This document shows, piece after piece, positions 17,117 through 26,692 of a DNA stretch of 64,000 nucleotides. Position 1 is the stretch's first letter; every line of letters starts with the position of its first letter. Both the position numbers and the translations under genes were made by a program. The notes below the pieces were generated by a model, which saw only the letters and a program-made list of their open reading frames with translations, was not told where the DNA came from and searched no databases. Location: the NCBI RefSeq assembly GCF_001625445.1, contig NZ_LWHG01000031.1, forward strand, positions 1 through 64,000, in the 5' to 3' direction. The DNA is from Haladaptatus sp. R4. GTDB taxonomy: Archaea > Halobacteriota > Halobacteria > Halobacteriales > Haladaptataceae.

Positions 17117-18463
17117 ATGGAAATCGAAATTGCAACAATTGGCGGCTACGAAGAAGTCGGACGGCAGATGACTGCCGTCCGCGCGGGCGACGATGTCGTC
17201 ATCTTCGACATGGGTCTGAACCTGTCGAAGGTGCTGCTTCACGATAACGTCGAAACAGAGAAACTCCACAGCCTCGACCTCATCGACATGGGCGCGATCC
17301 CGGACGACCGCGTCATGTCCGACTTGGAAGGCGACGTGAAAGCCATCGTTCCGACACACGGTCACTTGGACCACATCGGCGCGATCAGCAAACTGGCGCA
17401 CCGATACAACGCGCCCATCGTCGCCTCCCCGTTCACCATCGAACTGGTGAAACAGCAGATCCAGGGCGAGGAGAAGTTCGGGGTCGAAAACGACCTCATG
17501 AAGATGAGCGCGGGCGAGACGATGCAGTTGAGCGACGAGGTCGAACTCGAATTCGTCAACGTCACTCACTCCATCATCGACGCGATCAATCCCGTGGTTC
17601 ACACCCCGGAGGGTGCCATCGTGTACGGTCTCGACAAGCGCATGGACCACACGCCGGTTATCGGCGACCCCATCGACATGAAGCGCTTCCGCGAGATCGG
17701 CCGCGAAGGGCCGGGCGTCCTCGCGTACATCGAGGACTGTACGAACGCGGGACGCAAGGGTCGAACCCCGAGCGAATCCGTCGCTCGCCGACACCTCAAA
17801 GACGTCCTGTACAGCATCGAGGACTACGACGGCGGTATCGTGGCGACGACGTTCTCCAGCCACATCGCCCGCGTGACCAGCCTCGTCGAGTTCGCACAGG
17901 ACATCGGTCGGACGCCGGTCCTGCTCGGCCGCTCGATGGAGAAGTATTCGGGCACCGCGGAACGCCTGAACTTCGTCGACTTCCCCGAGGAAGTCGGCAT
18001 GTTCGGCCACCGGAAATCCGTGGACCGGACGTTCAAACGCATCATGAAGGAGGGCAAGGAGAACTACCTCCCAATCGTGACCGGCCACCAGGGCGAGCCA
18101 CGCGCGATGTTGACCCGCATGGGTCGCGGCGAGACGCCGTATCAGCTGGAATCCGGTGACAAGGTCGTCTTCTCGGCCCGCGTCATTCCGGAGCCAACCA
18201 ACGAAGGCCAGCGCTACCAGTCCGAGCGTCTGTTGAAGATGCAGGGCGCACGCATCTACGACGACGTGCACGTTTCCGGCCACCTTCGAGAGGAAGGGCA
18301 CTACCAGATGCTCGACGCACTGCAACCGCAACACGTCATCCCGGCTCACCAGGACATGAAAGGCTTCGCGCCGTACGTGGACCTCTGTGAGTCACAAGGC
18401 TACCGTCTCGGTCGTGACCTTCACGTAACACGGAACGGTAACCTCATTCAGCTGGTGGAGTGA
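17117..18463 (+). CDS. rnj: Ribonuclease J (archaeal RNase J, beta-CASP)
   Basis: 448-residue metallo-beta-lactamase/beta-CASP nuclease. The zinc motif HGHLDH lies at residues 81-86. The later VTHSIIDAI, the beta-CASP stretch [15 protein letters not shown] and the C-terminal [20 protein letters not shown] and [10 protein letters not shown] are typical of archaeal RNase J, which degrades RNA 5' to 3'. The ATG at 17117 is preceded by GAGGAAAG, a weak ribosome-binding site. The gene is followed by idsA after 1 bp, so the two are cotranscribed. The unusually structured leader upstream raises the possibility of autoregulation by its own product. Confidence 0.94.
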   Translation: MEIEIATIGGYEEVGRQMTAVRAGDDVVIFDMGLNLSKVLLHDNVETEKLHSLDLIDMGAIPDDRVMSDLEGDVKAIVPTHGHLDHIGAISKLAHRYNAPIVASPFTIELVKQQIQGEEKFGVENDLMKMSAGETMQLSDEVELEFVNVTHSIIDAINPVVHTPEGAIVYGLDKRMDHTPVIGDPIDMKRFREIGREGPGVLAYIEDCTNAGRKGRTPSESVARRHLKDVLYSIEDYDGGIVATTFSSHIARVTSLVEFAQDIGRTPVLLGRSMEKYSGTAERLNFVDFPEEVGMFGHRKSVDRTFKRIMKEGKENYLPIVTGHQGEPRAMLTRMGRGETPYQLESGDKVVFSARVIPEPTNEGQRYQSERLLKMQGARIYDDVHVSGHLREEGHYQMLDALQPQHVIPAHQDMKGFAPYVDLCESQGYRLGRDLHVTRNGNLIQLVE

Positions 18464-18464
18464 A

Positions 18465-19520
18465 ATGACAGACGCGAGTACGGAATCACGCGAAGAACTC
18501 GTCACCGAGACGGTGGGGCAGCGCCGCGAACTCGTCAACGCCGCGATCGAGGAGGAGCTTCCGATAGTCGAACCGGAGCGCCTCTACGAGGCGTCCCGGT
18601 ACCTGCTCGACGCGGGCGGGAAACGTCTCCGACCGACGGTCCTCCTGCTCGTCGCGGACGCGCTGGCGGACGTCGAACCCATGTCGGAAGCCTATCGAAA
18701 GTTCCCGGCACTCGACGGCGGCGAGGTGGACGTGATGGCCGCGGCGGTAAGCATCGAGGTCATCCAATCGTTCACGCTCATCCACGACGATATCATGGAC
18801 GACGACGACCTTCGTCGCGGCGTGCCGTCGGTTCACCGCGCGTACGACACCGAGACCGCGATTCTGGCCGGTGACACGCTTTACTCGAAGGCGTTCGAAA
18901 TCATGCTGGAGACGGGAGCCTCACCGGACCGCTGTGTCACCGCACTCGACGTACTCGCGTCCACCTGCACGAAGATCTGTGAAGGGCAGGCGCTCGACGT
19001 GTCCTTCGAGGAACGGCCGGACGTCCTTCCGGACGAGTATCTCGAAATGATCGAGAACAAGACGGCCGTCCTCTACGGGGCGGCGGCGAAAGTTCCCGCC
19101 GTGCTTCTCGGTGCGGACGAGGAAACCACCGAAGCGTTGTACCAGTACGGTATCGACGTCGGACGGGCGTTCCAGATTCAGGACGACGTCCTCGACCTGA
19201 CCGTCCCGAGCGAGAAACTCGGCAAGCAACGGGGAAGCGACCTCGTCGAGAACAAACAGACCATCATCACGCTCCACGCCCGCAATCAGGGCGTGGACGT
19301 GGATTCGTTGGTCGAAACCGAGACGGTCGGCGACGTGACGGAAGCCGAAATCGACGCCGCCGTCGAGCGACTCGAAGCCGCCGGAAGCATCGACTACGCC
19401 ACGGAAAAGGCACAGGAACTCGTCCAACGCGGCAAGGACCACCTGGGCGTGCTCCCGGACAACGAATCGCGCTTCCTGCTCGAACAGATCGCCGACTACC
19501 TCATCGAACGCGGCTACTGA
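18465..19520 (+). CDS. idsA: Geranylgeranyl/polyprenyl diphosphate synthase
   Basis: 351-residue short-chain isoprenyl diphosphate synthase. The first Asp-rich motif is HDDIMDDDDLRRG (Asp108/109, 112-115) and the second is FQIQDDVLDLT (about residue 236). GGKRLRPTVL at about 51-60 binds IPP. It condenses IPP with allylic diphosphates to make C15-C20 chains, giving geranylgeranyl diphosphate for archaeal ether lipids and carotenoids. It begins 1 bp after the rnj stop, an arrangement conserved in haloarchaea. A good terminator follows. Confidence 0.94.
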   Translation: MTDASTESREELVTETVGQRRELVNAAIEEELPIVEPERLYEASRYLLDAGGKRLRPTVLLLVADALADVEPMSEAYRKFPALDGGEVDVMAAAVSIEVIQSFTLIHDDIMDDDDLRRGVPSVHRAYDTETAILAGDTLYSKAFEIMLETGASPDRCVTALDVLASTCTKICEGQALDVSFEERPDVLPDEYLEMIENKTAVLYGAAAKVPAVLLGADEETTEALYQYGIDVGRAFQIQDDVLDLTVPSEKLGKQRGSDLVENKQTIITLHARNQGVDVDSLVETETVGDVTEAEIDAAVERLEAAGSIDYATEKAQELVQRGKDHLGVLPDNESRFLLEQIADYLIERGY

Positions 19521-19525
19521 GGTTT

Positions 19526-19547
19526 GGAAGCAACCTTCCCATTTTTT
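19526..19547 (+). terminator. Terminator after idsA
   Basis: GGAAG-CAAC-CTTCC stem-loop (19526-19539) followed by a six-T run (19542-19547), 5 bp after the idsA stop. It fits an end for the rnj-idsA transcript. Confidence 0.6.
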
Positions 19548-19643
19548 CAGTCCCCATCGACACAGCCAAGGCCGAGAACTACTCGTTCAGACCGCAAAAA
19601 AGAGCCGTGAATTCGAGTGTTGGTGGGTGCCTAGCAGCGTCTC

Positions 19644-19979
19644 TTACGAATCGACGTTTACATCACCGCCAGCGTTTGCGTTCGTGTTGTCCTGGTCGAT
19701 ACCGTTGTCCGAGACGGTGTCGTCGCCGGGACCGTTCCCGTTGCCTGCGATGATGACGTGGCTGTCAGAGACTGTGTTGCTGTCGTCCCCGTCAGTTATC
19801 TTCTGGCTGTTGTCGGTCGTTTTCTTCGTCACCTGATTTCCGCAATGCGGATTTTTGTGCTTCGTGTGCTTATTGCATCCTGGAAACTTGCTGGTCGCTG
19901 CGGCGGAACCGACTCCAAGACTAGCGACCATCGTGGCGACAACAGCAAGCGTCAACAGCGTCTGTAGTGTCCGTTTCAT
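19644..19979 (-). CDS. Secreted low-complexity Asn/Asp/Gly-rich protein
   Basis: 111 residues. The N-terminal signal peptide (MKRTLQTLLTLAVVATMVAS) ends near AAATS. The mature part begins with a short Cys/His/Lys segment, PGCNKHTKHKNPHCGNQVTK, with two cysteines that may form a disulfide. It continues as a Ser/Thr/Asp/Asn/Gly-rich tail (about residues 60-111). I do not recognise the family. The tail composition suggests an extended, acidic surface or secreted protein. A perfect 8-bp inverted repeat lies 10 bp upstream of its start. Confidence 0.6.
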   Translation of the reverse strand: MKRTLQTLLTLAVVATMVASLGVGSAAATSKFPGCNKHTKHKNPHCGNQVTKKTTDNSQKITDGDDSNTVSDSHVIIAGNGNGPGDDTVSDNGIDQDNTNANAGGDVNVDS

Positions 19980-20465
19980 GTTTTCTCCACGAGCGGCGTC
20001 CGACCGCTCGTAAACTCGCTGCGGCCGGTTTGTATTTCAAACCATCCGACCGTTGACCCGGTTTAGGTCGCCTGCGTTCCGATCCATTCCACACTACTGC
20101 CCTCAGGTTTGTAAACAATCTATGACGCGAAAAATGAGACCCGACCGCTCTGTTCCGATTTTACGCCGAACGGAACCGAACGGCATTCATCGAGATTGTG
20201 CGTAGTAGCGAGATACAAACACGCAAGAAATACTAGCTGTTCGCGCGGATTTTTGAACGTTTGGAAGGATATCCGCCATTATCCATAGAATCTAGAATTT
20301 CTAACTAGTTTTCAAAGTCATTAATCCGAAATACCGTTTTTCAAACTCAGGGTTCATGTTATGTCCGATTCGGTAGGCTACTATCCATCGAACGCCTGCC
20401 TCGAAGGCATCCATCACTGTGCCGAAAAGCGAGGTTTTTCACCCTGACCCTCAAATCGTCGGATA
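19980..20465. other. AT-rich intergenic region
   Basis: 486 bp between the divergent secreted-protein gene and gltX. It is visibly richer in A/T than its surroundings, especially 20200-20350. It contains an 8-bp inverted repeat ACGAGCGG/CCGCTCGT (19989-19996 and 20004-20011) in the leader of the minus-strand gene. I see no plausible protein, tRNA or terminator. A half-match to the iron box (TTTAGGTCGCCT, about 20062) is not a full palindrome. Confidence 0.4.
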
Positions 20466-22232
20466 ATGGACGACGAGTTACGGACGAAGATCGAGACGGA
20501 GGCGGAGAAGCACGCGCTGTTCAACGCGCTGAAACACGACAGCGACGCTGACGTCGGAGCTATCATGGGGTCGCTGATGGGGGAGAATCCCGACTTCCGC
20601 GAGCACGGGAGCGAAGTGCCGGGCATCGCCGGAAAGGTCGTCGCACAGGTGAACCAACTGGACGGCGACGAGCGCCGCGACCGACTGGAAGAACTGGACG
20701 CCGAACTCGTCGAGGAACTGGACGCCGAGGACGAGGAGGACGACCAGGTGCTCCCCGACCTGCCGAACGCGGAGGAGTACGATGAGATTCGGATGCGCTG
20801 TGCGCCGAACCCCAACGGCCCGTGGCACATCGGCCACGGACGGATGCCCGCCGTCATCGGGACGTACAAGGACCTCTACGACGGCGAGATGTTGGTGCGC
20901 TTCGACGACACCGACCCGGAAACGAAGCGCCCGGACATGTCGGCCTACGACGCAATTCTTTCGGACATCGACTACCTCGGCTTCGAACCGGACGAGGTCA
21001 TCAAAGCCAGCGACCGCCTCGAAACCTACTACGACCACGCCCGCGACCTCATCGAGAAGGGCGGCGCGTACACCTGCTCCTGTTCCGGCGAGGAGTTCTC
21101 GAACCTGAAGAACGACGCGAAGGCGTGCCCGCACCGCGACAAGGACATCGAGACGACGATGGCAGAATTCGAGGACATGATCGCGGGCGAGTATTCGTCC
21201 GGCGAGATGGTGCTCCGCGTGAAGACGGACATCGAGCACAAGAACCCCGCCCTGCGCGACTGGGTGGCGTTCCGCATCATCGATACGCCGCACCCTCGCC
21301 CCGAGGCCGCCGACTACCGCTGCTGGCCCATGCTCGACTTCCAGTCCGGCGTCGACGATCATCTGACGGGCATGACCCACATCATCCGCGGCATCGACCT
21401 GCAGGATTCGGCGAAACGCCAGCAGTTCGTCTACGACTACTTCGACTGGGAGTACCCCGAAACCATCCACTGGGGCCACGTGCAGGTGGACGAGTACGAC
21501 GTGAAGATGTCCACCTCGACCATCAAGGAACTCATCGAGAAGGGCGAACTCGACGGCTGGGACGACCCGCGCGCCCCGACCCTCCAAAGCGTCCGTCGCC
21601 GCGGCATCCGTGGCGAGGCCATCCGCGAGGCGATGGTCGGACTCGGCACGTCCACGAGCAACGTCGATTTGGCGATGAGCACCATCTACGCCAACAACCG
21701 CGAGTTGGTGGACGACGGCGCGCCGCGTTTCTTCTTCGTCCGCGACAGCGTCGAATATCCGCTCATCGGCGACTACCCCGAAGCGGCGGAACCGGCGGTT
21801 CACCCCGACCACGAGGACAGGGGCACGCGTCACATCCCGGCGGGCGAGGCCGTTCTCATCGAGGCCGACGACATCCCCGACCACGGCGAGCGCGTCTGGT
21901 TGAAGGGATTAGGTTGTTTCCAGCACACCCGCGACGCGCTCCAGTACACGGGCGACGACATCAGCGCCGTCCGCGACGAGGGCGTGGACGTGATCCACTG
22001 GGTCCCTGCCGAGGCGAACGTCCCGGTCCGCATGCGGACCATGGACGGGGACGTGGAAGGCGTCGCGGAACCCGATTTCGCCGAAACCGACGTGGACGAC
22101 ATCGTCCAGTTCGAGCGCGTCGGGTTCGTGCGAGTGGACAGCGTGGCGCGAAGCGCCACGGAAAGTCGAGCGGCAGAGCCGCGAGACAGTGAGGACGACG
22201 ACGAGACGGTGACCTACTTCGCGCACGAGTAA
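20466..22232 (+). CDS. gltX: Glutamate--tRNA ligase (archaeal GltX)
   Basis: 588-residue class I aminoacyl-tRNA synthetase of the archaeal GluRS/GlnRS branch. The HIGH motif is at 121-124 in NPNGPWHIGHGR, and the KMSKS equivalent is KMSTS in YDVKMSTSTI (about residue 347). The archaeal-type N-terminal extension (residues 1-105) and C-terminal beta-barrel anticodon domains are present. It charges tRNA-Glu, and in archaea also tRNA-Gln for later amidation by GatDE. The start at 20466 gives a normal length. A zinc-like cluster, CSCSGEEFSNLKNDAKACPH, lies at about 203-222. Confidence 0.96.
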   Translation: MDDELRTKIETEAEKHALFNALKHDSDADVGAIMGSLMGENPDFREHGSEVPGIAGKVVAQVNQLDGDERRDRLEELDAELVEELDAEDEEDDQVLPDLPNAEEYDEIRMRCAPNPNGPWHIGHGRMPAVIGTYKDLYDGEMLVRFDDTDPETKRPDMSAYDAILSDIDYLGFEPDEVIKASDRLETYYDHARDLIEKGGAYTCSCSGEEFSNLKNDAKACPHRDKDIETTMAEFEDMIAGEYSSGEMVLRVKTDIEHKNPALRDWVAFRIIDTPHPRPEAADYRCWPMLDFQSGVDDHLTGMTHIIRGIDLQDSAKRQQFVYDYFDWEYPETIHWGHVQVDEYDVKMSTSTIKELIEKGELDGWDDPRAPTLQSVRRRGIRGEAIREAMVGLGTSTSNVDLAMSTIYANNRELVDDGAPRFFFVRDSVEYPLIGDYPEAAEPAVHPDHEDRGTRHIPAGEAVLIEADDIPDHGERVWLKGLGCFQHTRDALQYTGDDISAVRDEGVDVIHWVPAEANVPVRMRTMDGDVEGVAEPDFAETDVDDIVQFERVGFVRVDSVARSATESRAAEPRDSEDDDETVTYFAHE

Positions 22233-22310
22233 CTCGGGAATCGTTCGTACGTCTACCCGTCGCAACTGACGAACACTCCGGAAAAAGCGACCGAACGGCC
22301 GCGTGGGATC

Positions 22311-22712
22311 TTATTGGACGTGTCGTTCGGACTCGGCGGCGATCCCTTCGAGCACGCCGCTGATGGCCTCCGCCACTTCGTTGAACCGATCCATCGTTAC
22401 CGAATCCGTCGTCACGTAGGCACCGTGGGTACCGGCGATGACGCGAACGAGATAGCCGTTTTCGAACGCACGCATCGTGTATCGGTACTCACCCAACTCG
22501 GACCATTCGTACGTCCGTTGGGAGCTAAACCCGCCTCGTTCGTTCTCGACGAACGAGAGGGGGTCGGTCCCGCGTTCGAGGTCGTCCCGTAGGTACACGT
22601 GTTCGTATTCGTTCGGTGAAAAGTACGTCACACTCCGGAGTCCGTCACCGATGGCCGTCCGACAGACGCGGAGCAGCTGTTCCGTTTCGTCGTCCGTGAG
22701 TGGGTTTGACAT
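22311..22712 (-). CDS. DUF7522 family protein
   Basis: 133 residues from ATG 22712 (MSNPLTDDETEQLLRVC). It is soluble and acidic, with a conserved-looking core LRSVTYFSPNEYEHVYLRDD and YRYTMRAFENGYLVRVIAGT. The pattern matches a small haloarchaeal family of unknown function (DUF7522). A longer in-frame extension up to 22835 lacks family character and crosses the likely promoter, so I chose the internal start. It is convergent with gltX. Confidence 0.7.
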   Translation of the reverse strand: MSNPLTDDETEQLLRVCRTAIGDGLRSVTYFSPNEYEHVYLRDDLERGTDPLSFVENERGGFSSQRTYEWSELGEYRYTMRAFENGYLVRVIAGTHGAYVTTDSVTMDRFNEVAEAISGVLEGIAAESERHVQ

Positions 22713-22973
22713 ACCGGCTTTCGATTGTGGTATGTTATCAATTTTGTTGCCACCTATAGATACGCTAACCATGCGACAAGACCCCCTGGAACAGTCCCCT
22801 TCAGCTACACTCGTGATATGAGATAGGAATGGCATTCCCGGAGAAAGGGGAAGCCGATATCTCCCGAAGAGGGACGTTACTGTTTCGCTGGTACGTATTC
22901 GTCCAGTCGGTGTGGTCGGTACCGGTTGCGTACTTCGGAATGGGTACCGGTGATGAGGAGACGAGCTCGCGTC

Positions 22974-23129
22974 TCACTCCCAATCCACGTCCGCAAGTGG
23001 TTCCGCGACGACACCGTCCTGCTGTGCCAGCACCCTCGCGTGACTCGTACAGACGAGTCGGTTGTCGGCCCACGGGATGTGGAGTCGGACCGCCGCTTCG
23101 TTTTCACAGCCGTTTTCGGCGCAGTTCAT
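22974..23129 (-). CDS. Small cysteine/histidine protein, possible zinc binder
   Basis: 51 residues from ATG 23129: MNCAENGCENEAAVRLHI, then a CTSHARVLAQQDG segment. The two N-terminal cysteines spaced by four residues and the later C-x2-H could bind one zinc ion. The sequence is not low-complexity and reads like a real haloarchaeal small zinc protein. An in-frame ATG 27 bp upstream is possible. It lies between DUF7522 and a plus-strand regulator gene. Function is unknown. Confidence 0.5.
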   Translation of the reverse strand: MNCAENGCENEAAVRLHIPWADNRLVCTSHARVLAQQDGVVAEPLADVDWE

Positions 23130-23257
23130 CGGGGGAATACAACGGAGCGGAATCACATGGGTGTACTGATGGAACCGTGGACGAGGCGGCGGGACTGATA
23201 TAAATGGGTTTCAAGAATAACCCCGCGTTTCAGGGACGCTGCGAAACTCCATTCCCT

Positions 23258-23542
23258 ATGGATGCTGCTGAGTTGGAGGAAGGTGCCGATTTCGTGTACG
23301 AAATCGACGCCGGTGAAACCGTCACGGAGGGGGTAGTCACTGCCGTCGCGGCGACGACGAACACCGAGATGCATCGTCTGCCGCCGCTGTACGAGACGGT
23401 GAACGCGGACGCGCTCAACGAGTTGTTCGCGGACAGCCATCGGGGGAAGATGCGAATTACGAGGCGAGTTACGTTTACTTATCATGGGTGTGAAGTGGTC
23501 GTGCTGAGTAACGGTCGCATCATCATCGAGGCGGACGTTTGA
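23258..23542 (+). CDS. HalOD1 output-domain protein
   Basis: 94 residues from ATG 23258 (MDAAELEEGADFVYEID). An upstream in-frame ATG at 23204 would sit directly on the TATA-like GATATAAAT, so the inner start is preferred. The HalOD1 domain covers almost the whole protein: ETVTEGVVTAVAATTNTEMH, LPPLYETVNADALNELF, and the closing VTFTYHGCEVVVLSNGRIII. HalOD1 is a haloarchaeal output domain found in signalling proteins and as stand-alone units, and its ligand is unknown. The neighbouring gene encodes a bacterio-opsin-activator-type HTH regulator, which suggests a shared signalling role. Confidence 0.85.
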   Translation: MDAAELEEGADFVYEIDAGETVTEGVVTAVAATTNTEMHRLPPLYETVNADALNELFADSHRGKMRITRRVTFTYHGCEVVVLSNGRIIIEADV

Positions 23543-23573
23543 TGCCGGAATGCGCTACGGGGACTGGAACAAA

Positions 23574-24250
23574 ATGAGCGTCATTGCAGAATTCACGATT
23601 CCTACCGAGGAGTTCGCACTCTCGCAGGCTTTCGCTGCGATCCCGAACATGGCCGTCGAAATCGAACGGATGGTCGCACACCCCGCGAGTCGCTTCCTCC
23701 CTTATCTCTGGGTGTGCGGGGGGACGACGACCACGGTGGAGCGGGAGCTCCGTGACCATCGACGACGGTCTCGGTGACGAAGCTCACCGAAATCCCCTAC
23801 GGGTCACTCTTTCGTATCGAGTGGTCGGACGAGACGCGGGAAACGGTCGAGGACGTCCTGGAGAGCGACCCCGTCATCCTCACCGGCACCGCCGCAAAAC
23901 AAGGGTGGGATTTCCAGATGCGGTTCGAACACCGCGACCACATCTCGAAACTCCAGTCGGACTTGAGCCATCACGACGTCACCGTCGAGTTGAAGCGGTT
24001 ACACACGCCGGAGACGCCGACGGTCGATGGTCAGTTCCTCCTCACGTCGAAACAGCGGACAGCGCTGAACTCCGCGCTCGATTCGGGTTACTTCGAGGTA
24101 CCACGAGAAACGAACCTGAGCGAGTTGGCCGAGGAACTGGACATCAGCCAACAGGCCCTGTCGAAACGGCTCCGACGCGCTCACCGGACCGTGAGCCGCC
24201 ACATCCTCACGACGGGACCGAACGAAATCGCAGACGACCGGCTCGATTAA
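23574..24250 (+). pseudogene. Bacterio-opsin activator-like HTH regulator, frameshifted (likely sequencing error)
   Basis: Regulator of about 225 residues starting MSVIAEFTIPTEEFALSQAF at 23574. The first part runs to VERELRDH near 23760 and then reads RRRSR-stop. One C restored after CAT gives VERELRDHPTTVSVTKLTEI, joining it to the downstream frame. That frame has an alpha-beta sensor segment (LFRIEWSDETRETVEDVL) and a C-terminal HTH_10 domain with TSKQRTALNSALDSGYFEVP and DISQQALSKRLRRAHRTV. This is the standard layout of haloarchaeal Bat-like transcription factors. The signal it senses is unknown. The frameshift is in line with others in the window. Confidence 0.85.
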
Positions 24251-26496
24251 TCCAAATATCGCGCCTTCTCCGCCAGTGCGGCCTCGTTTCCGTAGGTATC
24301 GACCAACGGTTGGAACGCCGCACCCAGCGCCCGCATCGTTTCGCCGGGGGAGTGAAAGCCGAGTTCGTCCGCAACGGCGGACCAGCGATGGGCTTGGAGA
24401 ACCTTCCGAACTAGTAGCCGCTCCTGACGCGGCGAAAGCAGGTCCGGGGCCGCCGGGTCGGCGAGCTGTTTCACGACCAGTTTCCGGAACGGGGCGGGGC
24501 CGTGGTCGAACTGTCCCGGGCCGTAGGCGCTCGCGGCGACCAGTCGCCACTCCCAGTCGGTGAGCGAGGCGAGCGAAATTTCGGTATCGGTCGCCCGCAA
24601 CGATTCGCGGACGACGTCGGGGTCCATGTCGTCGAGGGCGTCCGAAAGCACCGAAGCGATCCGCCCGGCGAACCGACGGGCGTGACGGTCGTACAGGTCC
24701 CTCCCCGTGGAGGTGAGCGGGTCGAACATGAGCGCGGAGTACTCGCCGCTGGCGTCGTTGCGCGTGGTCGAGAGTTGGACGGTTCGATAGGCGTTTTCGC
24801 GCCAGAATCGCAGCAGTTCGGGGGTTGCGCCGAACCCCGTGCCGAGCCAATCGAGGTCCGAGAACTCCCGGCGAACCTCGGCGAGCAGACGGGACCCCAA
24901 CCCGGACGAGCGCACGGCGTGGTGGGTTGCGATTCGCATGATTCGCATTCCGGTGGGGATTCCGGCGTCGAAGTCGCGGAGTTGCGTCGTCAGCACGTCG
25001 GGGAGCATGTTGCCCTTCACCCGACCGCCGTCGTACATGTGTTCGCGCACGTCCGTCGGGAGGTTCCCCTCGCGGGCCAACAACGCCACGCTGACGACGT
25101 GGTCGTTCCAGCAGAGCGCCCGAACCGCGACGTTCGGCGCGTCCAACAGTCGGGCGAGATCGGCGGGTTCCGTCCGATAGTGGGCGAGCACGAGCAGGCC
25201 GAACGTCTCTCGGAGAAGGTTCTCGTCCGCGAGCAGGTCGTCCGCATCGATCGTTCGATACTCCGCCGCGTCGGGGATTGCGTCGATGACGAGCGGATCC
25301 ACGGCGGGCCGCGCGTCGAGCGCGAGCGCACGAAACGACCACACCTCGATCGGATCGCCGGGCGCGTATCGGATCGGTTCGACCAGGCTCACGTCGGTCA
25401 CGTCGTGGCCGCTCCCTTCGAGTCGGTCGCGGAAGCGTACCGAGAAGCCACGTCCGGCACCCTCGTAGCCGTGAATCGTCGTCGTGAACGCGACCCGCGG
25501 GAACGACAGGAACCGCTCCAGCATCCGTACCGGGAGCGCGGCGGCCTCGTCCACGAACACGATATCGGCGTCTCCCGAAACCACCTCCGTCGGCTTTTCG
25601 AATCGAACGCTTCCGCCCTCCTTCGTCGTGATTTCGGTCGGCGGGTCGTGGTCCGTGTCGGCGAGTTTGCCTACCGTGTCGAGCAGCGCGGCCGCGCGGA
25701 CGAACACCTCGCGGGCGCTCCGATAGCTTCGGGCCGTCACGAGCACGTCCTCGCCGTCCGCGGCGAAGCACCCGGCGGCGATTCCCGCGGCGCTCGACTT
25801 TCCCCGGCCCCTGTCGGCTTCGACGACGACCGCGTTGTCAGGTTCCGAGAGCGCGTCGAAGGCGTGGACCGCCGAAGCTTGATCGTCGGTGAGACAGGAT
25901 TCGATGGCGGTCGTGGGGAAGATTTCGTCCTCGCCCGAGAACGTCCGTTCGGTTTCACGGTCGACCAATCGCGGCGCGGGATTCGTCAGTCCGTCGTCCT
26001 CGATGGATTCGGAATCCACGTCCACGATGGCGATTCCACGGTGGGCACGAAGCAGAGAGACGAACCGTCGTCGGAAGTTCCCGCTCACGTCGTCGACGGA
26101 GTACGGCGGGACCGCGAGCGTCGCGTCGAAGTCGTCCCGTCGCGTCGGCCACGAGTCGAGCGGCGGTGTGAGCAACACGAAGAGACCGCCGCCGTCCACC
26201 GCGCCGACGACCCTCCCGAGCGCGTTCGGTCGAAGTTCGTCGTGAGCGTCGAAGACGACCGCCTCGTGGGTCGTTCCGAGGAGGTTCCCGGCCCGGTTCT
26301 GGCTCACTCGTTCGCAGTCGAGCACGCGTCGAGGGGCGACCTGTGCGGTTTTCCCCTCGGGGATTTTTGCGGCGGCGAGGGCATCTTGAGCGACTTCGTA
26401 GCCCTCCTCGCGGTCCCCGGCGAGGACGAGGAGTCGCCGCTCGTTCGACTCGCGGGCTTCGTTGCGGAGCGCGGCCACCAGTGACGAGACGTTCAC
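24247..26496 (-). CDS. tmcA: tRNA(Met) cytidine acetyltransferase TmcA
   Basis: About 749 residues from GTG 26496 (VNVSSLVAALRNEA), which matches the usual family N-terminus better than an extension to 26592. It is an RNA helicase-like ATPase module with Walker A EADRGRGKSSAAG (about residue 230) and Walker B VFVDEAAALP. A GNAT acetyltransferase domain follows, with MRIMRIATHHAVRSSGLGSR as the acetyl-CoA loop, and then a C-terminal tRNA-binding part. It makes N4-acetylcytidine in tRNA and, in archaea, possibly other RNAs. Its 3' end overlaps the convergent HTH gene by 4 bp. Confidence 0.93.
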   Translation of the reverse strand: MNVSSLVAALRNEARESNERRLLVLAGDREEGYEVAQDALAAAKIPEGKTAQVAPRRVLDCERVSQNRAGNLLGTTHEAVVFDAHDELRPNALGRVVGAVDGGGLFVLLTPPLDSWPTRRDDFDATLAVPPYSVDDVSGNFRRRFVSLLRAHRGIAIVDVDSESIEDDGLTNPAPRLVDRETERTFSGEDEIFPTTAIESCLTDDQASAVHAFDALSEPDNAVVVEADRGRGKSSAAGIAAGCFAADGEDVLVTARSYRSAREVFVRAAALLDTVGKLADTDHDPPTEITTKEGGSVRFEKPTEVVSGDADIVFVDEAAALPVRMLERFLSFPRVAFTTTIHGYEGAGRGFSVRFRDRLEGSGHDVTDVSLVEPIRYAPGDPIEVWSFRALALDARPAVDPLVIDAIPDAAEYRTIDADDLLADENLLRETFGLLVLAHYRTEPADLARLLDAPNVAVRALCWNDHVVSVALLAREGNLPTDVREHMYDGGRVKGNMLPDVLTTQLRDFDAGIPTGMRIMRIATHHAVRSSGLGSRLLAEVRREFSDLDWLGTGFGATPELLRFWRENAYRTVQLSTTRNDASGEYSALMFDPLTSTGRDLYDRHARRFAGRIASVLSDALDDMDPDVVRESLRATDTEISLASLTDWEWRLVAASAYGPGQFDHGPAPFRKLVVKQLADPAAPDLLSPRQERLLVRKVLQAHRWSAVADELGFHSPGETMRALGAAFQPLVDTYGNEAALAEKARYLD

Positions 26497-26692
26497 GTCC
26501 GTGTGGTTGGTCGGTTCGCCGCAAGGATGTTTCTCTTTGGTGGAGGAAAAGACAGGAGTCGCGGCGAGGTGGGGTTTACGTGATGGCGTCAACCCGCTCG
26601 CATTTCGTGCGCGGGGACCTCGCCGGATAGGATGTCCATGGCGTCACGTATATGCTTTCTGGCTACTGTCAGTGAAAATTACTCTCCGGCGG

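Noticed and set aside
16838-18349. 503-residue open frame antisense to RNase J
   Set aside because: High-GC codon bias often leaves the antisense frame open; RNase J in the sense strand is fully recognisable, and the antisense product has no motif.
20056-20075. Possible third iron-regulator operator (TTTAGGTCGCCT)
   Set aside because: Only the left half matches; the right half CCTAAA is missing.
24502-26484. 660-residue open frame antisense to tmcA
   Set aside because: Shadow frame; TmcA motifs are clear on the minus strand.
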